Part shown: positions 29,670 through 40,340 of the stretch, piece after piece
Layout: every line of letters begins with the position of its first letter
How positions within the stretch are numbered: the stretch's first letter is position 1
Source: Planctomycetaceae bacterium
GTDB taxonomy: Bacteria > Planctomycetota > Planctomycetia > Pirellulales > Pirellulaceae
Direction: 5' to 3'
Length of the DNA stretch: 64,000 bases
NCBI GenBank assembly: GCA_005798335.1
Contig: SYJV01000533.1
Span: 1 to 64,000 of the forward strand
Notes under the pieces: model-generated
The model's database searches: none
The model's input: the letters and a program-made list of their open reading frames with translations, nothing else
Told to the model about the DNA's origin: nothing
Translations under genes and position numbers: made by a program

Positions 29670-30140
29670 ATGGCAGAGTCGCTCGAAGGCGAGGAAGACA
29701 TCTTTAGCGTAGATCGAATTCGACGTTTGATCGATTTAATGAAGGAAAACGATCTCAGCGAATTGGATTTGCGACAAAACGAACAACAGATCCGTTTGGT
29801 ACGAGGTGGTGTTGAGGCGAAAGTACTGCCTGCCGCTCCCGCATTGCCAGCAATTCAGCCGCCACCGCCGAGTCCGTTGGTTGAGGACGGAGCGCACCTT
29901 GTCACCATCAAGTCGCCGATGGTGGGTACTTTTTACAACCGTCCAAATCCAAAGGCTGACACGTTTGTCAAGGTTGGCTCTTCGATCGCTGCGGACTCGA
30001 TCGTTTGCATCATCGAAGCGATGAAGGTATTTAACGAAATTCCAGCGGAATTGCATGGAAAAATCGTCGCCGTTCTAGTGCAGAACGAAGAATCGGTCGA
30101 CTTTGGTCGTCCGCTGTTCAAAGTTGATACCCGCGGATAA
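29670..30140 (+). CDS. accB: Acetyl-CoA carboxylase biotin carboxyl carrier protein
   Basis: Biotinyl motif CIIEAMKVFNEIPAEL, SPMVGTFYNRPNP. Confidence 0.95.
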   Translation: MAESLEGEEDIFSVDRIRRLIDLMKENDLSELDLRQNEQQIRLVRGGVEAKVLPAAPALPAIQPPPPSPLVEDGAHLVTIKSPMVGTFYNRPNPKADTFVKVGSSIAADSIVCIIEAMKVFNEIPAELHGKIVAVLVQNEESVDFGRPLFKVDTRG

Positions 30141-30151
30141 CTTGCCCCTGA

Positions 30152-31501
30152 ATGTATAATCGAATTCTAATTGCGAATCGCGGCGAGATTGCTCTGCGCA
30201 TCATACGAGCGTGCAAGGAATTGGGCGTCGAGTCTGTAGCGGTATTCAGTGAAGCCGACCGCCAGTCCGCGCACGTACGTTATGCCGACGACGCGATTTG
30301 TATCGGGTCCAGTAAGTCAATCGACAGCTATCTGCGCATCGATCGCGTTATTGCAGCGGCGGAAGTCAGCGGCGCAGACGCGATTCATCCTGGATACGGT
30401 TTCTTGGCAGAGAATGCCCAGTTCAATGAAATAGTGCGCAATTGCGGTATCGATTTCATTGGTCCGACTCCTGAAGCGATGGAAAAACTGGGCGACAAAG
30501 CCAGTGCTCGCGCGGTGGCCAAGGCGGCTGGCGTGCCGGTCGTACCAGGTAGCGATGGCTTGATACAGGACGAAGCCGACGCTATTTCCGCCGCCAAAGC
30601 AATCGGTTATCCAGTACTCATCAAGGCGACCGCAGGCGGTGGTGGAAAAGGCATGCGAGTGGCACCCGACGAGGTGTCACTGCGAACGGCCTTGCAGCAG
30701 GCTCGCACTGAAGCTCAAGCCGCGTTCGGCAATGCGGGAGTCTATTTGGAAAAATTCGTGGACCGGCCGCGGCACGTAGAAGTGCAGATCATGGCGGACC
30801 TGCATGGAAACGCAGTCCACTTGTATGAACGCGATTGTTCCGTGCAGCGCCGCCATCAGAAGTTGATTGAGGAGAGCCCCTCACCATTGCTGCCGCCTCA
30901 CACGCGAAGCGCGATTTGCGAGGCCGCAACGCGACTGGTAATTCAAGCCGGATATACCAATGCAGGCACAGTCGAATTCATCGTCGATCAACACAATAAT
31001 TTTTATTTCATTGAAGTTAATGCCCGCATTCAAGTCGAACATCCGGTCACGGAAATGGTTACCGGTATCGACCTCATTCGCACTCAAATCGAGGTGGCCA
31101 GCAAGCAGCCGCTCCCCTATCGACAATCGGACATCAAACTCACCGGCGCCGCAATGGAATGCCGCATCAATGCTGAGGATCCAACCAAAAATTTCCAACC
31201 CTGCCCGGGTTTGATTAAAGGGATGTTCACTCCCGGTGGATTGGGAGTGCGCTTCGATTCCCATGCGCATGCTGGTTATATCGTGCCACCGTATTACGAC
31301 TCTATGATTGGCAAATTGATCGTTTACAAACCTACGCGCGAGGCTGCCATTGCCTGCATGTTGCGAGCGCTGGGCGAATTACGCGTCGACGGCATCGCAA
31401 CCACCGCGCAGTTCCAGCAACAGGTGTTGCGGCATCCGACCTTTGTCGCTGGCACGGTCGATACAAAATGGGTGGAACGCGAGCTATTGTCAAAGCACTA
31501 A
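30152..31501 (+). CDS. accC: Acetyl-CoA carboxylase biotin carboxylase
   Basis: [57 protein letters not shown]. Confidence 0.96.
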   Translation: MYNRILIANRGEIALRIIRACKELGVESVAVFSEADRQSAHVRYADDAICIGSSKSIDSYLRIDRVIAAAEVSGADAIHPGYGFLAENAQFNEIVRNCGIDFIGPTPEAMEKLGDKASARAVAKAAGVPVVPGSDGLIQDEADAISAAKAIGYPVLIKATAGGGGKGMRVAPDEVSLRTALQQARTEAQAAFGNAGVYLEKFVDRPRHVEVQIMADLHGNAVHLYERDCSVQRRHQKLIEESPSPLLPPHTRSAICEAATRLVIQAGYTNAGTVEFIVDQHNNFYFIEVNARIQVEHPVTEMVTGIDLIRTQIEVASKQPLPYRQSDIKLTGAAMECRINAEDPTKNFQPCPGLIKGMFTPGGLGVRFDSHAHAGYIVPPYYDSMIGKLIVYKPTREAAIACMLRALGELRVDGIATTAQFQQQVLRHPTFVAGTVDTKWVERELLSKH

Positions 31502-31517
31502 CAAGGATTGAGTAATC

Positions 31518-32801
31518 ATGGCTGAGGCATCCAATATCAAACGCGTTGCGATGCTCTTTGCGGGAGGTCCCGCCCCAGGAGCAAATGCCGTCATCTCTAC
31601 CGCCGCACTGGCGTTTCTCAACGCTGGCATCGAGGTCATTGGAATCAAGCATGGATATTCCAACTTGATCGATTTCGACACAGCCAAGCCGCTGGAAGAA
31701 GGCAAGGCATTCATGCGCATCACGCACGATCACTTGCATCACAGCCGATCGTCGCAGGGAATTATGATCGGCACCGCGCGGACCAATCCAGGAAAGAGCG
31801 TTTCGGCGCCAGAGCATCTCGACGACGACGCGCGGTCTGCTCCACTGCAGCGAGTATATAACGCGCTCTGTTCGATCGGTGTCGATGCGCTGATCTCGAT
31901 TGGCGGTGACGACACACTGAAGACTGCGAATAAAATGAAGCTGTTTCAAGATCGTTTGCCCGCTGGCTCCAAACGCTTGCCAGTCGTCCATCTCCCCAAA
32001 ACGATCGACAACGATTACATGGGAATCGACTTTACGTTTGGCTACTTCACTGCCGTAGAATTTCTGGCCAGTGAAATGCGCAACTTGAACCACGACGCCG
32101 CTGCTGCTCAGGCCTATTTCCTGTGTGAATCGATGGGGCGCAGCGCCGGTTGGTTAGGCTACGGCGCCGCGATCGCCGGTGAAGCTTGCATGGTCATGAG
32201 CGTCGAAGATATTATCGGACCTCTGAGTGGTGAGGAAACCGTTCCCGACGAGTCTGGGAATCTAGTGACTCGGAAGATCATGAACGTTGAGAAAATCATC
32301 GACAAGATGGTGCGCGCCATGCTCGCCCGCGAGGCTCAAGATCGCAATTACGGCGTGATTGTGATTGCTGAAGGGATGGCCGAATACTTGCCGTACAAAT
32401 TTCTGGAAGGTATTCCTCGCGACGAACATGGGCACGTGTCGATTGCCAATCTGAATTTAAGCAAGATGATTGCCGGCTTGCTGATGGCGGCCTACAAGAA
32501 AAAAACTGGTCGCTCGCGAAAAGTCACCGGGTTGCAATTGGGCTACGAGAGCCGCTGCGCTCTGCCTCACGCTTTCGATATTATGCTTGGATCTCAAATC
32601 GGCGTTGGAGCTTATCGCGCGCTGATTGAGAAAAATTTGAACGGAGTGATGATCTCCGTAGGCGGCCAAATGGAGCTTTCGTTCGTACCATTTGAACAAC
32701 TCGTCGATCCACAAACGCTGGTCACGAAAGTGCGCTATATTGAACAGGACAGCGATTTCCACAAGCTGGCTCGGTTCGTAGAGACGATCACGGATGACTA
32801 G
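31518..32801 (+). CDS. 6-phosphofructokinase, PPi-dependent type
   Basis: GGPAPGANAVI, ISIGGDDTLKTANK (GGDD), PKTIDNDYMGIDFTFGYFTAVE. Confidence 0.9.
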   Translation: MAEASNIKRVAMLFAGGPAPGANAVISTAALAFLNAGIEVIGIKHGYSNLIDFDTAKPLEEGKAFMRITHDHLHHSRSSQGIMIGTARTNPGKSVSAPEHLDDDARSAPLQRVYNALCSIGVDALISIGGDDTLKTANKMKLFQDRLPAGSKRLPVVHLPKTIDNDYMGIDFTFGYFTAVEFLASEMRNLNHDAAAAQAYFLCESMGRSAGWLGYGAAIAGEACMVMSVEDIIGPLSGEETVPDESGNLVTRKIMNVEKIIDKMVRAMLAREAQDRNYGVIVIAEGMAEYLPYKFLEGIPRDEHGHVSIANLNLSKMIAGLLMAAYKKKTGRSRKVTGLQLGYESRCALPHAFDIMLGSQIGVGAYRALIEKNLNGVMISVGGQMELSFVPFEQLVDPQTLVTKVRYIEQDSDFHKLARFVETITDD

Positions 32802-32919
32802 TCATGGCTACATTCGTAAAAACGTGGATTGCCATCGAGTTTAGTCGTTAGAGCTCTGCCCACGCTGATAACTGTCGCGACCAATTAAATCGCCCAAGAG
32901 CGCTCAAATTCATCGTACC

Positions 32920-33630
32920 ATGTCGACACTCAAAATTCGCCCAGTCAAAATCAAACGCAAGTTCACTAAGACCAGCCCTGGAAGCGTCTTATATCAATGC
33001 GGTGACACGATCGTGTTGTGTACCGCCAGTATCGAAGCGAAAGTTCCACCCTGGCTGGTCGGTTCCGGCAAAGGCTGGGTAACCGCAGAATACAACATGT
33101 TGCCTCACAGTACGGCGCAGCGCAAGGCCCGCGAACGCAGTGGTAAAGTCGATGGGCGAACCACGGAAATCCAGCGGTTGATCGGGCGCAGTCTGCGATC
33201 AATCGTCGATATGGAAAAGCTGGGCGAACGCATGGTGACGGTGGATTGCGATGTGCTACAAGCTGATGGCGGCACGCGAACGGCTAGTATTACCGGCGGA
33301 TTCATCGCGTTGGTCGATGCATTGCACTCGGATTTTGGGCGATGCGCACCTGACGTTCATCCCATTCGCGATAGCGTCGCGGCGATCAGTGCGGGAATCG
33401 TTGGCGGCAAACCGATGCTGGATCTCGACTATGAACACGATGTAGCGGCCGATGTGGATATGAACATCGTTATGACCGGAAAGGGGCGCTTTTGCGAAGT
33501 GCAAGGCACAGGCGAGGAAGCCACTTTCGACGATGACGATCTGGCAGCATTGATCAAATTGGCTAAGGGAGGTATTCGGCAATTGACTGATCTGCAGCGT
33601 GAGGCCCTTGGCAAGCATTGGCCTCTGTGA
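32920..33630 (+). CDS. rph: Ribonuclease PH
   Basis: GSVLYQCGDTIVLCTAS, WVTAEYNMLPHST, RKARERSGKVDGRTTEIQRLIGRSLR. Confidence 0.95.
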   Translation: MSTLKIRPVKIKRKFTKTSPGSVLYQCGDTIVLCTASIEAKVPPWLVGSGKGWVTAEYNMLPHSTAQRKARERSGKVDGRTTEIQRLIGRSLRSIVDMEKLGERMVTVDCDVLQADGGTRTASITGGFIALVDALHSDFGRCAPDVHPIRDSVAAISAGIVGGKPMLDLDYEHDVAADVDMNIVMTGKGRFCEVQGTGEEATFDDDDLAALIKLAKGGIRQLTDLQREALGKHWPL

Positions 33631-33648
33631 GTATTGAGGAGTTAGCGA

Positions 33649-34161
33649 TTGAGCAATGTGATTTCAACAAATAGTGGTCATCCGCTGGTGGGAATTATCA
33701 TGGGCAGCCGATCGGATTGGGAAACCATGTCCGCTGCCGCAGAAGTGCTCGGCGAATTGCAAGTGTCCTGCCAATGCCATGTCGTTTCGGCTCATCGAAC
33801 TCCTCAATGGATGTTCGAATATGCGCGCACCGCAGAACAACAAGGTCTAAAAATCATTATTGCAGGCGCTGGAGGTGCGGCGCACTTGCCGGGCATGGTA
33901 GCCTCGATCACGATACTTCCTGTATTGGGAGTCCCCGTGCGAAGCAAGGCGCTTAATGGCTTGGATTCATTGATGTCCATCGTGCAAATGCCTGCTGGTG
34001 TACCCGTCGGGACAATGGCGATCGGTACGCCCGGTGCTAAGAACGCTGGACTAATGGCGGCGCGCATGCTGGCCACCGCTGATAGCAATTTGCGAGAACG
34101 TCTTCGAGAATGGACCGCTCGCCAAACGCAGAGCGTCATGGACGATATCCTAATCCAATAG
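33649..34161 (+). CDS. purE: 5-(carboxyamino)imidazole ribonucleotide mutase
   Basis: [45 protein letters not shown] start. Confidence 0.95.
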   Translation: MSNVISTNSGHPLVGIIMGSRSDWETMSAAAEVLGELQVSCQCHVVSAHRTPQWMFEYARTAEQQGLKIIIAGAGGAAHLPGMVASITILPVLGVPVRSKALNGLDSLMSIVQMPAGVPVGTMAIGTPGAKNAGLMAARMLATADSNLRERLREWTARQTQSVMDDILIQ

Positions 34162-34202
34162 TCCCGTTAGACTCGGGGAACCCTTCAGCATATTAGGCCG
34201 AC

Positions 34203-35369
34203 ATGGATCATTCAGGAATCATTCTACCTGGAAGTTGGTTAGGCGTTTTCGGTGGTGGCCAGCTTGGTCGAATGTTCGCGCATGCTGCTCAACGGCTGGG
34301 GTACCATGTCGCCATTGTTGATCAAGACGCTCAATGCCCTGCCGCTCAAGTTGCCGACCGTGCCTTTGTAATCGCTCAAGCAGGAAACGAAGCAGAAGTA
34401 ATTGCCCAGTTGGCTCGAGCTTGCTCAGCCATCACGCTCGAGTTCGAGAATGTCTCCGCAGCTTGGTTGCGGCAAGCCGAGGAGTTCACGTTGGTTCGTC
34501 CGGGGGCAAATTTTCTTGAGCTGTGCCAGGATCGGCTTCGTGAAAAGAGTTCTTTGAGCAGTGCTGGTTTTCCCACTACGCCGTTCGCGTCCGTGGTATG
34601 CCCGGATGATATTCGCGACGCTGTTCAGTCGTTGGGATGGCCGCTGGTTTTAAAGACCGCCAGTTCGGGATACGACGGTAAGGGCCAAATTGTCGTTCGC
34701 AATCAAGCAGAAATCGATTCTGCTTGGAAGAACCTAGGAACAGATCGAGCGATCGCCGAGAAGATGATCCATTTTCAAGCTGAGGTTTCGCTGATCTGTG
34801 CGCGCAATGCCCGCGGACAAATGATTGCGTATCCACTGCTCGAAAATGAACACGCGCACCATATTCTCGACGTTACTCGCTGTCCCGCCCGCCCAGAATT
34901 CGTTCGCGTCGAAACTGAAGCCCGTGAAATTGCCTTTGGCATCGCCAGTCACTTCGAGGTACAAGGGCTTTTCTGCGTCGAGTTCTTCGTGGCCACAAAT
35001 GGCAAGCTGTTGATAAATGAAATTGCTCCGCGACCGCACAATTCGGGCCATCTCACTATCGAGGCATTTTCGTGTAGTCAGTTTGAGCAACAAGTTCGTG
35101 CGGTTTGCAACCTTCCACTACAGATCCCCAATCAAATCGCACCGGCCGCCATGGCCAATCTGCTCGGCGATCTCTGGGCCAGCGGGCCGCCAGCTTGGGA
35201 AAGAGTGCTGGCCAGCCGCGACGCTCGTTTGCATCTGTACGGAAAAGCCACCGCTAGGAACGGTCGAAAAATGGGGCATTTGACTTGCCTGGCCGAATCG
35301 TCCGACCGCGCGGCTGAAATTGCCCGGAGCTTGCGCGGCGATTTAGTTCGACGCGACATACGATCATGA
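34203..35369 (+). CDS. purK: 5-(carboxyamino)imidazole ribonucleotide synthase
   Basis: GVFGGGQLGRMFAHAAQRLG, GYDGKGQIV, NEIAPRPHNSGHLTIEA; follows purE. Confidence 0.95.
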   Translation: MDHSGIILPGSWLGVFGGGQLGRMFAHAAQRLGYHVAIVDQDAQCPAAQVADRAFVIAQAGNEAEVIAQLARACSAITLEFENVSAAWLRQAEEFTLVRPGANFLELCQDRLREKSSLSSAGFPTTPFASVVCPDDIRDAVQSLGWPLVLKTASSGYDGKGQIVVRNQAEIDSAWKNLGTDRAIAEKMIHFQAEVSLICARNARGQMIAYPLLENEHAHHILDVTRCPARPEFVRVETEAREIAFGIASHFEVQGLFCVEFFVATNGKLLINEIAPRPHNSGHLTIEAFSCSQFEQQVRAVCNLPLQIPNQIAPAAMANLLGDLWASGPPAWERVLASRDARLHLYGKATARNGRKMGHLTCLAESSDRAAEIARSLRGDLVRRDIRS

Positions 35370-35803
35370 CTAACCAGCTCGCTCAAGTTTTCGCTTATGG
35401 CACATTGAAGAATGGGCAATGTCGCCAACACTATTGGGCACACCGTCCTCGCGAAGTCGCGCTTGGGTGGATTCATGGCGCGCTATTCGATACTGGTCCC
35501 TATCCCGCGCTCGATGTCGGCGACGATCTGGTCGCGGGCGAGTTGTGGATGTTTGAGGACGATCAAATCGACGAAATCTTGCATGTGCTGGACGACGAGG
35601 AAGGATACTACGGTCCAGCATCGTCGGCTAATCTCTACACTCGGCGAATAGTCACATGCGAGACTCAAGATGGCCGGACGCTTGACGCTCATGCATACTT
35701 TTACACTCGCCGAAGTGAATTCCCCACGTTTCGTCGTCTGCATCCGAACGTCCAGTGGAATCACCGGCACTTCGCTATCTGGCCAACGGGCGGAAAGTGG
35801 TAA
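35366..35803 (+). CDS. Gamma-glutamylcyclotransferase-like (AIG2/YtfP) protein
   Basis: VFAYGTLKNGQCRQHYW, GALFDTGPYPAL, HVLDDEEGYYG. Confidence 0.88.
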   Translation: MTNQLAQVFAYGTLKNGQCRQHYWAHRPREVALGWIHGALFDTGPYPALDVGDDLVAGELWMFEDDQIDEILHVLDDEEGYYGPASSANLYTRRIVTCETQDGRTLDAHAYFYTRRSEFPTFRRLHPNVQWNHRHFAIWPTGGKW

Positions 35804-36714
35804 TCCATGTTCCAGACGATGTATCAACTATGATTGCGTGGAACGGTCCCAACGATGGATGCTATGGTTGGATACGCCGTCGAGTCGAACAGGCAACGAC
35901 GATCGCAACATTTCATGCTCATGATCTCGACGCAATTTTGTCCACACCTCAGTGCACTCGCATTATCGTCGCAGTGCGAAACAGGCTGGACTATCCTTGG
36001 CAGTTGGTTCGCCGTTTGGAACAGCAGTCGCAAGTTTTACCGTGGGCGCTGCTGGTCGATAATTGGTGGGATGGAGCGCGACGTACAGGTATTGGCAACC
36101 CAGGACATATCATTTGGCCCTGGTATCGTTGGTGGGAAGGGTGGTTCCCGTGGTTGTATCCAGAGCGGTGCATCGCATCCCACAACACAGCGCAACTATT
36201 CTCGCCCGTTCACGCGCCGATTGATACGCAACGAGCAATTGGTTTCAACCAATCAACCACCCAACAGCAGGTCAGTAGCAAGCGATTTTCCATGACTTCG
36301 GAAAAACCACTGTTGATATTTGCGGGATGCTCTACAACCGCCGAATCGTGGCGCGAGTGTGCCAAGCTGGTAGGATTGCAAACACGCGTTTTCCGATCGC
36401 CCGAGGCATGGCTGGAAATGTCAATGAAAAGTGACGCCGCACATACTGGGTGCTTATTGATCGACGATTCTGCTTACCTTGATGCTCCGGTTCAGCAGCA
36501 GGTGAATCGTATGAACGAGGACATTCAAGCGATTGTCGCACAGTATCCAAATTGTCCACTCGTCATCGCCGCGAATATGCCGCGCTGGTCCGATTGGAAT
36601 CTTTGGTCCAGCTCCGGTGCTTGCGAAATCATCGCCAAGCCTGCCTACGGAGTTCCATTATGCCAATTTCTCAATTCAACTTTCCAAACCGATGCAGCAG
36701 TCGAAGTTGAGTGA
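35797..36714 (+). CDS. Hypothetical protein
   Basis: Overlaps the stop of the preceding gene (GTG start at 35797, stop at 35801-35803); Trp-rich WPWYRWWEGWFPWLYPE segment; no recognised domain. Confidence 0.65.
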   Translation: MVIHVPDDVSTMIAWNGPNDGCYGWIRRRVEQATTIATFHAHDLDAILSTPQCTRIIVAVRNRLDYPWQLVRRLEQQSQVLPWALLVDNWWDGARRTGIGNPGHIIWPWYRWWEGWFPWLYPERCIASHNTAQLFSPVHAPIDTQRAIGFNQSTTQQQVSSKRFSMTSEKPLLIFAGCSTTAESWRECAKLVGLQTRVFRSPEAWLEMSMKSDAAHTGCLLIDDSAYLDAPVQQQVNRMNEDIQAIVAQYPNCPLVIAANMPRWSDWNLWSSSGACEIIAKPAYGVPLCQFLNSTFQTDAAVEVE

Positions 36715-36916
36715 GGCTTAACCAGCACGGTACGGTCGTTATTTGATGACGAACACTGCGTGTCGTGCATTGCATTTAATAGAACGGAGAGTTACGGTGA
36801 GTGCACAAATGGAATTTCGCTCCTAGTGTCTTGAGCGGACAAACGTAGAATTCACGAGATCCTGCATGGGCTCTAGCAGTCCGCCGACTAGATAAAGCGG
36901 ACCTTGGCGCAATGTC

Positions 36917-37636
36917 ATGAAAGTAACTGCCTTGAGCGACGATAATTCTCAGAGAGCCCAAGCCGCGCTGCGGTGCTTGCGAACGGCTGGCCAAACCGTT
37001 TTGCCAAGCCTACTGCTTTGTGACTTCGGTAACTTGGAACGCGAAGTGCGGCGTTTAGAAGAGGCTGGGGTACTAGGGTTACATCTGGACGTGATGGATG
37101 GTCATTTTGTCCCCAACCTGACCTATGGGATGCCTGTTGTGGCCGCGTTGCGAAAATTAACGCCACTTCCGCTAGATGTCCACCTTATGATTTCCAATCC
37201 CTCTAGATACGTATCTCAATTCGTCGATGCCGGTGCGGACGTGTTGACAATTCACGCGGAAGTCGATGAGCCGCTTGATGTTACGCTAGAAACCATTCGT
37301 TCGGAGGGGTTGGGGGCAGGACTAGCAATAAACCCGTCCACTTCAATAAAAGTTGTCAAAGAGCTATTGCCGCTTTGCGACTTGGTGTTAATTATGAGCG
37401 TTAACGCTGGTTTTGGTGGCCAGTCGTTTAATCCCGTTGCGCTCGAAAAACTCCGCTTGATGAAAGACGCGGTTTCGCCTGGCACGCTCTTGGAAGTAGA
37501 CGGCGGAATCAATCTTTCGACTATACGTGGTTGTCGACAAGCTGGGGCGAATATGTTTGTGGTGGGTTCGGCTTTGTTTAGCCAGGCCAACTATCAAGCT
37601 GCGCTTCAGCAACTCAATAACGAGCTGCAGCGATAG
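36917..37636 (+). CDS. rpe: Ribulose-phosphate 3-epimerase
   Basis: LHLDVMDGHFVPNLTYG, PLDVHLMISNP, LIMSVNAGFGGQSF, EVDGGINLSTI. Confidence 0.95.
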   Translation: MKVTALSDDNSQRAQAALRCLRTAGQTVLPSLLLCDFGNLEREVRRLEEAGVLGLHLDVMDGHFVPNLTYGMPVVAALRKLTPLPLDVHLMISNPSRYVSQFVDAGADVLTIHAEVDEPLDVTLETIRSEGLGAGLAINPSTSIKVVKELLPLCDLVLIMSVNAGFGGQSFNPVALEKLRLMKDAVSPGTLLEVDGGINLSTIRGCRQAGANMFVVGSALFSQANYQAALQQLNNELQR

Positions 37637-37660
37637 CCAATCTGTTTTGTAAAGGCTTAC

Positions 37661-38239
37661 ATGTTTGATGTTTTGTTGATCCGTCCTGGTTCGACAACGT
37701 TTGATGAAGAAGGACGCATGAAGGGAGCTTTGGATATTCCACTGACCCCAGATGGAACTCGGCAGGTGGAACTAGCCGCCGAACAACTGGCAAAATACGA
37801 CCTCGATTGTTTGTACGTCGCGCCCTGCGAATCCGCACAACAAACGGGATTGCTGTTTTCCAAAAGATGTGGATGGAAGCGTAGAACTGTTGAGTGTTTT
37901 CGCAACGTCGATCACGGTTTGTGGCAAGGGAAATTGGTTGAAGAAGTGCGGCGCCACCAACCCAGAGTTTATAAGCAGTTTCAGGAAAGCCCGGTAAATA
38001 TTTGTCCACCCGGTGGCGAATCCTTAGCGGATGCTCGCCAGCGAATCGATGCAACAGTTCGCAAGTTGGGGCGCCGTCATCGCGGAGGATTAATTGGACT
38101 GGTAGTCCCAGAGCCGATGGCATCTTTGGTGCGATGCGCGTTATTGGGTTGTAGTTTTGGTGACGTTTGGAAATCGGAGCTCGATGCGGGCAACTGGGAG
38201 TTGATTCGGGTTGAAGCGCCTTGCCCAGTTTTAGCGTAG
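37661..38239 (+). CDS. Histidine phosphatase (phosphoglycerate mutase-like) family protein
   Basis: [32 protein letters not shown]; note RPG in place of the usual RHG. Confidence 0.78.
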   Translation: MFDVLLIRPGSTTFDEEGRMKGALDIPLTPDGTRQVELAAEQLAKYDLDCLYVAPCESAQQTGLLFSKRCGWKRRTVECFRNVDHGLWQGKLVEEVRRHQPRVYKQFQESPVNICPPGGESLADARQRIDATVRKLGRRHRGGLIGLVVPEPMASLVRCALLGCSFGDVWKSELDAGNWELIRVEAPCPVLA

Positions 38240-38259
38240 CACTCGGAAATAAGTCGACA

Positions 38260-39093
38260 ATGGACTCAGTTTCAACCAATGGACGCGTAGCGAGAAAACG
38301 TGAAATTCCAGCCGGCATTTTTATTAAATGTCCAGGCTGTAGTGACACGATTTATCGCAAGGAAGCTGAGCGACTATCGAACGTGTGTCCCAAATGCCAG
38401 TACCATTTTTACGTCTCTGCCAGAGATCGCATGTCGCAAGTCCTGGACGAAGGGACGTTTGAGCCTTGGGACGAGGACATTTTTCCCACGGACCCACTAC
38501 AGTTTCAGGACAAGAAACGCTACGCCGAACGATTGACTGACGAGCAGGCGCGGACGGGGCTTACCGATGCAGCGCTGACCGGGACCGGGATGATACGTGC
38601 TCGACGCGTGGCTATCGGAGTTACCGACTCGGCGTTTATCATGGGCAGTATGGGGTCGGTTGTCGGTGAACGGCTCGCAAGGCTCGTAGAGCGAGCCACC
38701 GCGCAATCGCTGCCCTTGATAATCATCAGTGGTTCTGGCGGCGGCGCACGCATGCACGAAGGAATCTTGTCGCTGATGCAAATGGCGAAAGTATCTTCCG
38801 CACTGGCACGTTATCACCGCGCCGGAGGTCTGTATATTTCGGTTCTGACCAATCCCACGATGGGAGGTGTAGCCGCCAGTTTTGCGTCGCTCGGTGACTT
38901 GGTATTCGCTGAACCCAAAGCGCTGATTGGCTTTGCGGGACCGCGAACCATCAAAGCAACAATCAAAATCGAATTGCCCGCGGGATTTCAAACCAGCGAA
39001 TTCTTACTTGAGCACGGCTATATCGATCGCATCGTTGAGAGGAGCCGTTTAAAGAGCGAAATCGCGCGTGCCATCGATTATTGCGGGAAGTGA
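38260..39093 (+). CDS. accD: Acetyl-CoA carboxylase carboxyltransferase subunit beta
   Basis: Zinc finger [61 protein letters not shown]. Confidence 0.95.
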   Translation: MDSVSTNGRVARKREIPAGIFIKCPGCSDTIYRKEAERLSNVCPKCQYHFYVSARDRMSQVLDEGTFEPWDEDIFPTDPLQFQDKKRYAERLTDEQARTGLTDAALTGTGMIRARRVAIGVTDSAFIMGSMGSVVGERLARLVERATAQSLPLIIISGSGGGARMHEGILSLMQMAKVSSALARYHRAGGLYISVLTNPTMGGVAASFASLGDLVFAEPKALIGFAGPRTIKATIKIELPAGFQTSEFLLEHGYIDRIVERSRLKSEIARAIDYCGK

Positions 39094-39099
39094 TTTCGC

Positions 39100-39990
39100 A
39101 TGTTGGGGCTATTAAACAAACTGAGAAATCTGTTTGGCGGTTCGCGTCAAATACCGCTGGCTGTCGAAGCCAGGTTCGAACGACTGCGTTCAGCTGTCAG
39201 CGGAACGATGAGCAACTTTATCGTCGCCCGTGATCGGCGCTCCAATCGCGTCGTCGGGGTAAAAATCTGCGACCAAGAAAAGGTGCAGTTTTTTGAAAGC
39301 CGATTCAAGGGAATGAACAAACCCAGCGAAGGGCAAATCGCCGCCTCGCTTCACCATCCGAATGTCGTGGAAACGTTCGAATACGGAATGACCAACAAGG
39401 CAGCTCCGTATCTCGTCATGGAATACATCGACGGAGCGGGGCTGCAGCAAGTTATCCAAAATCGCGAAGAGCAGCGAGTCAAGCCTCATCGTATGGCACT
39501 CATTCAACAAATGGCCGAGGCTCTGCAGTATCTGCATGGACAAGGGTATATCCACCGTGATATTTGTCCACGCAATTTCTTGTTGTCGTCTGACTACAGC
39601 CGGGTCAAGCTAATCGATTTCGGGCTGACGGTGCCGGCGACTAAGGAATTCATGCAGCCTGGCAATCGCACAGGTACACCGCTGTATATGGCCCCAGAGA
39701 TTGTGCGTCGCAAATCCACGGATCAGCGCGTCGATATTTTCTCTTTCGGAGTTACCGTTTACCAATTCTTGACTTATGAATTACCTTGGCCCGGTGACGA
39801 CACGAGTGGTCTAGCCGCATTGCATCACGATACATCGCAAGCGACTGATATACTCTCATATCGTCCCGATCTGAACAAATCTCTGGCGACTTTGGTGATG
39901 CAGTGTTTGCGTGCAAACCCTGCCGAACGAATCCAATCTATGGATGTCTTTCTGTCACTATTGAAGCCCATTCACTCGGAAGTTGCGTAG
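39100..39990 (+). CDS. Serine/threonine protein kinase
   Basis: VVGVKI Lys, HRDICPRNFLL catalytic loop, LIDFGLT, GTPLYMAPE. Confidence 0.9.
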   Translation: MLGLLNKLRNLFGGSRQIPLAVEARFERLRSAVSGTMSNFIVARDRRSNRVVGVKICDQEKVQFFESRFKGMNKPSEGQIAASLHHPNVVETFEYGMTNKAAPYLVMEYIDGAGLQQVIQNREEQRVKPHRMALIQQMAEALQYLHGQGYIHRDICPRNFLLSSDYSRVKLIDFGLTVPATKEFMQPGNRTGTPLYMAPEIVRRKSTDQRVDIFSFGVTVYQFLTYELPWPGDDTSGLAALHHDTSQATDILSYRPDLNKSLATLVMQCLRANPAERIQSMDVFLSLLKPIHSEVA

Positions 39991-40340
39991 CTTCGAAACT
40001 GGTTATCGGCTTGCCCCTGACCACTGCAGACTACAACTTGGACAATCCTTTTGCAGTTGCCGTGGGCAAAGCGACGGGGTACAAGACCGTACAAACCAGC
40101 TATGTGCTTGGCCACCAACCCAAGTCATTCGACTGGCGCTTGTGCAAAGCCAAACAACACCTACTCCGTGCTTTCCCAATGAGCTTTTTGTGCAAGTGTG
40201 CGAACGGCTCAATCAGATCATTCAGGTTGACTGAAGAATTCTGCGGTGCAGAATGGACCGCGTACTTCGCCATCAGCTCGGCGGCCTCTGTCAAACTTTC
40301 AACTGGCATGTTGATCAACTCCGGACGCAAGAAGTTGAGT

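Noticed and set aside
31332-32093. 253-aa antisense ORF over accC/pfk
   Set aside because: Shadow ORF opposite two strongly conserved genes.
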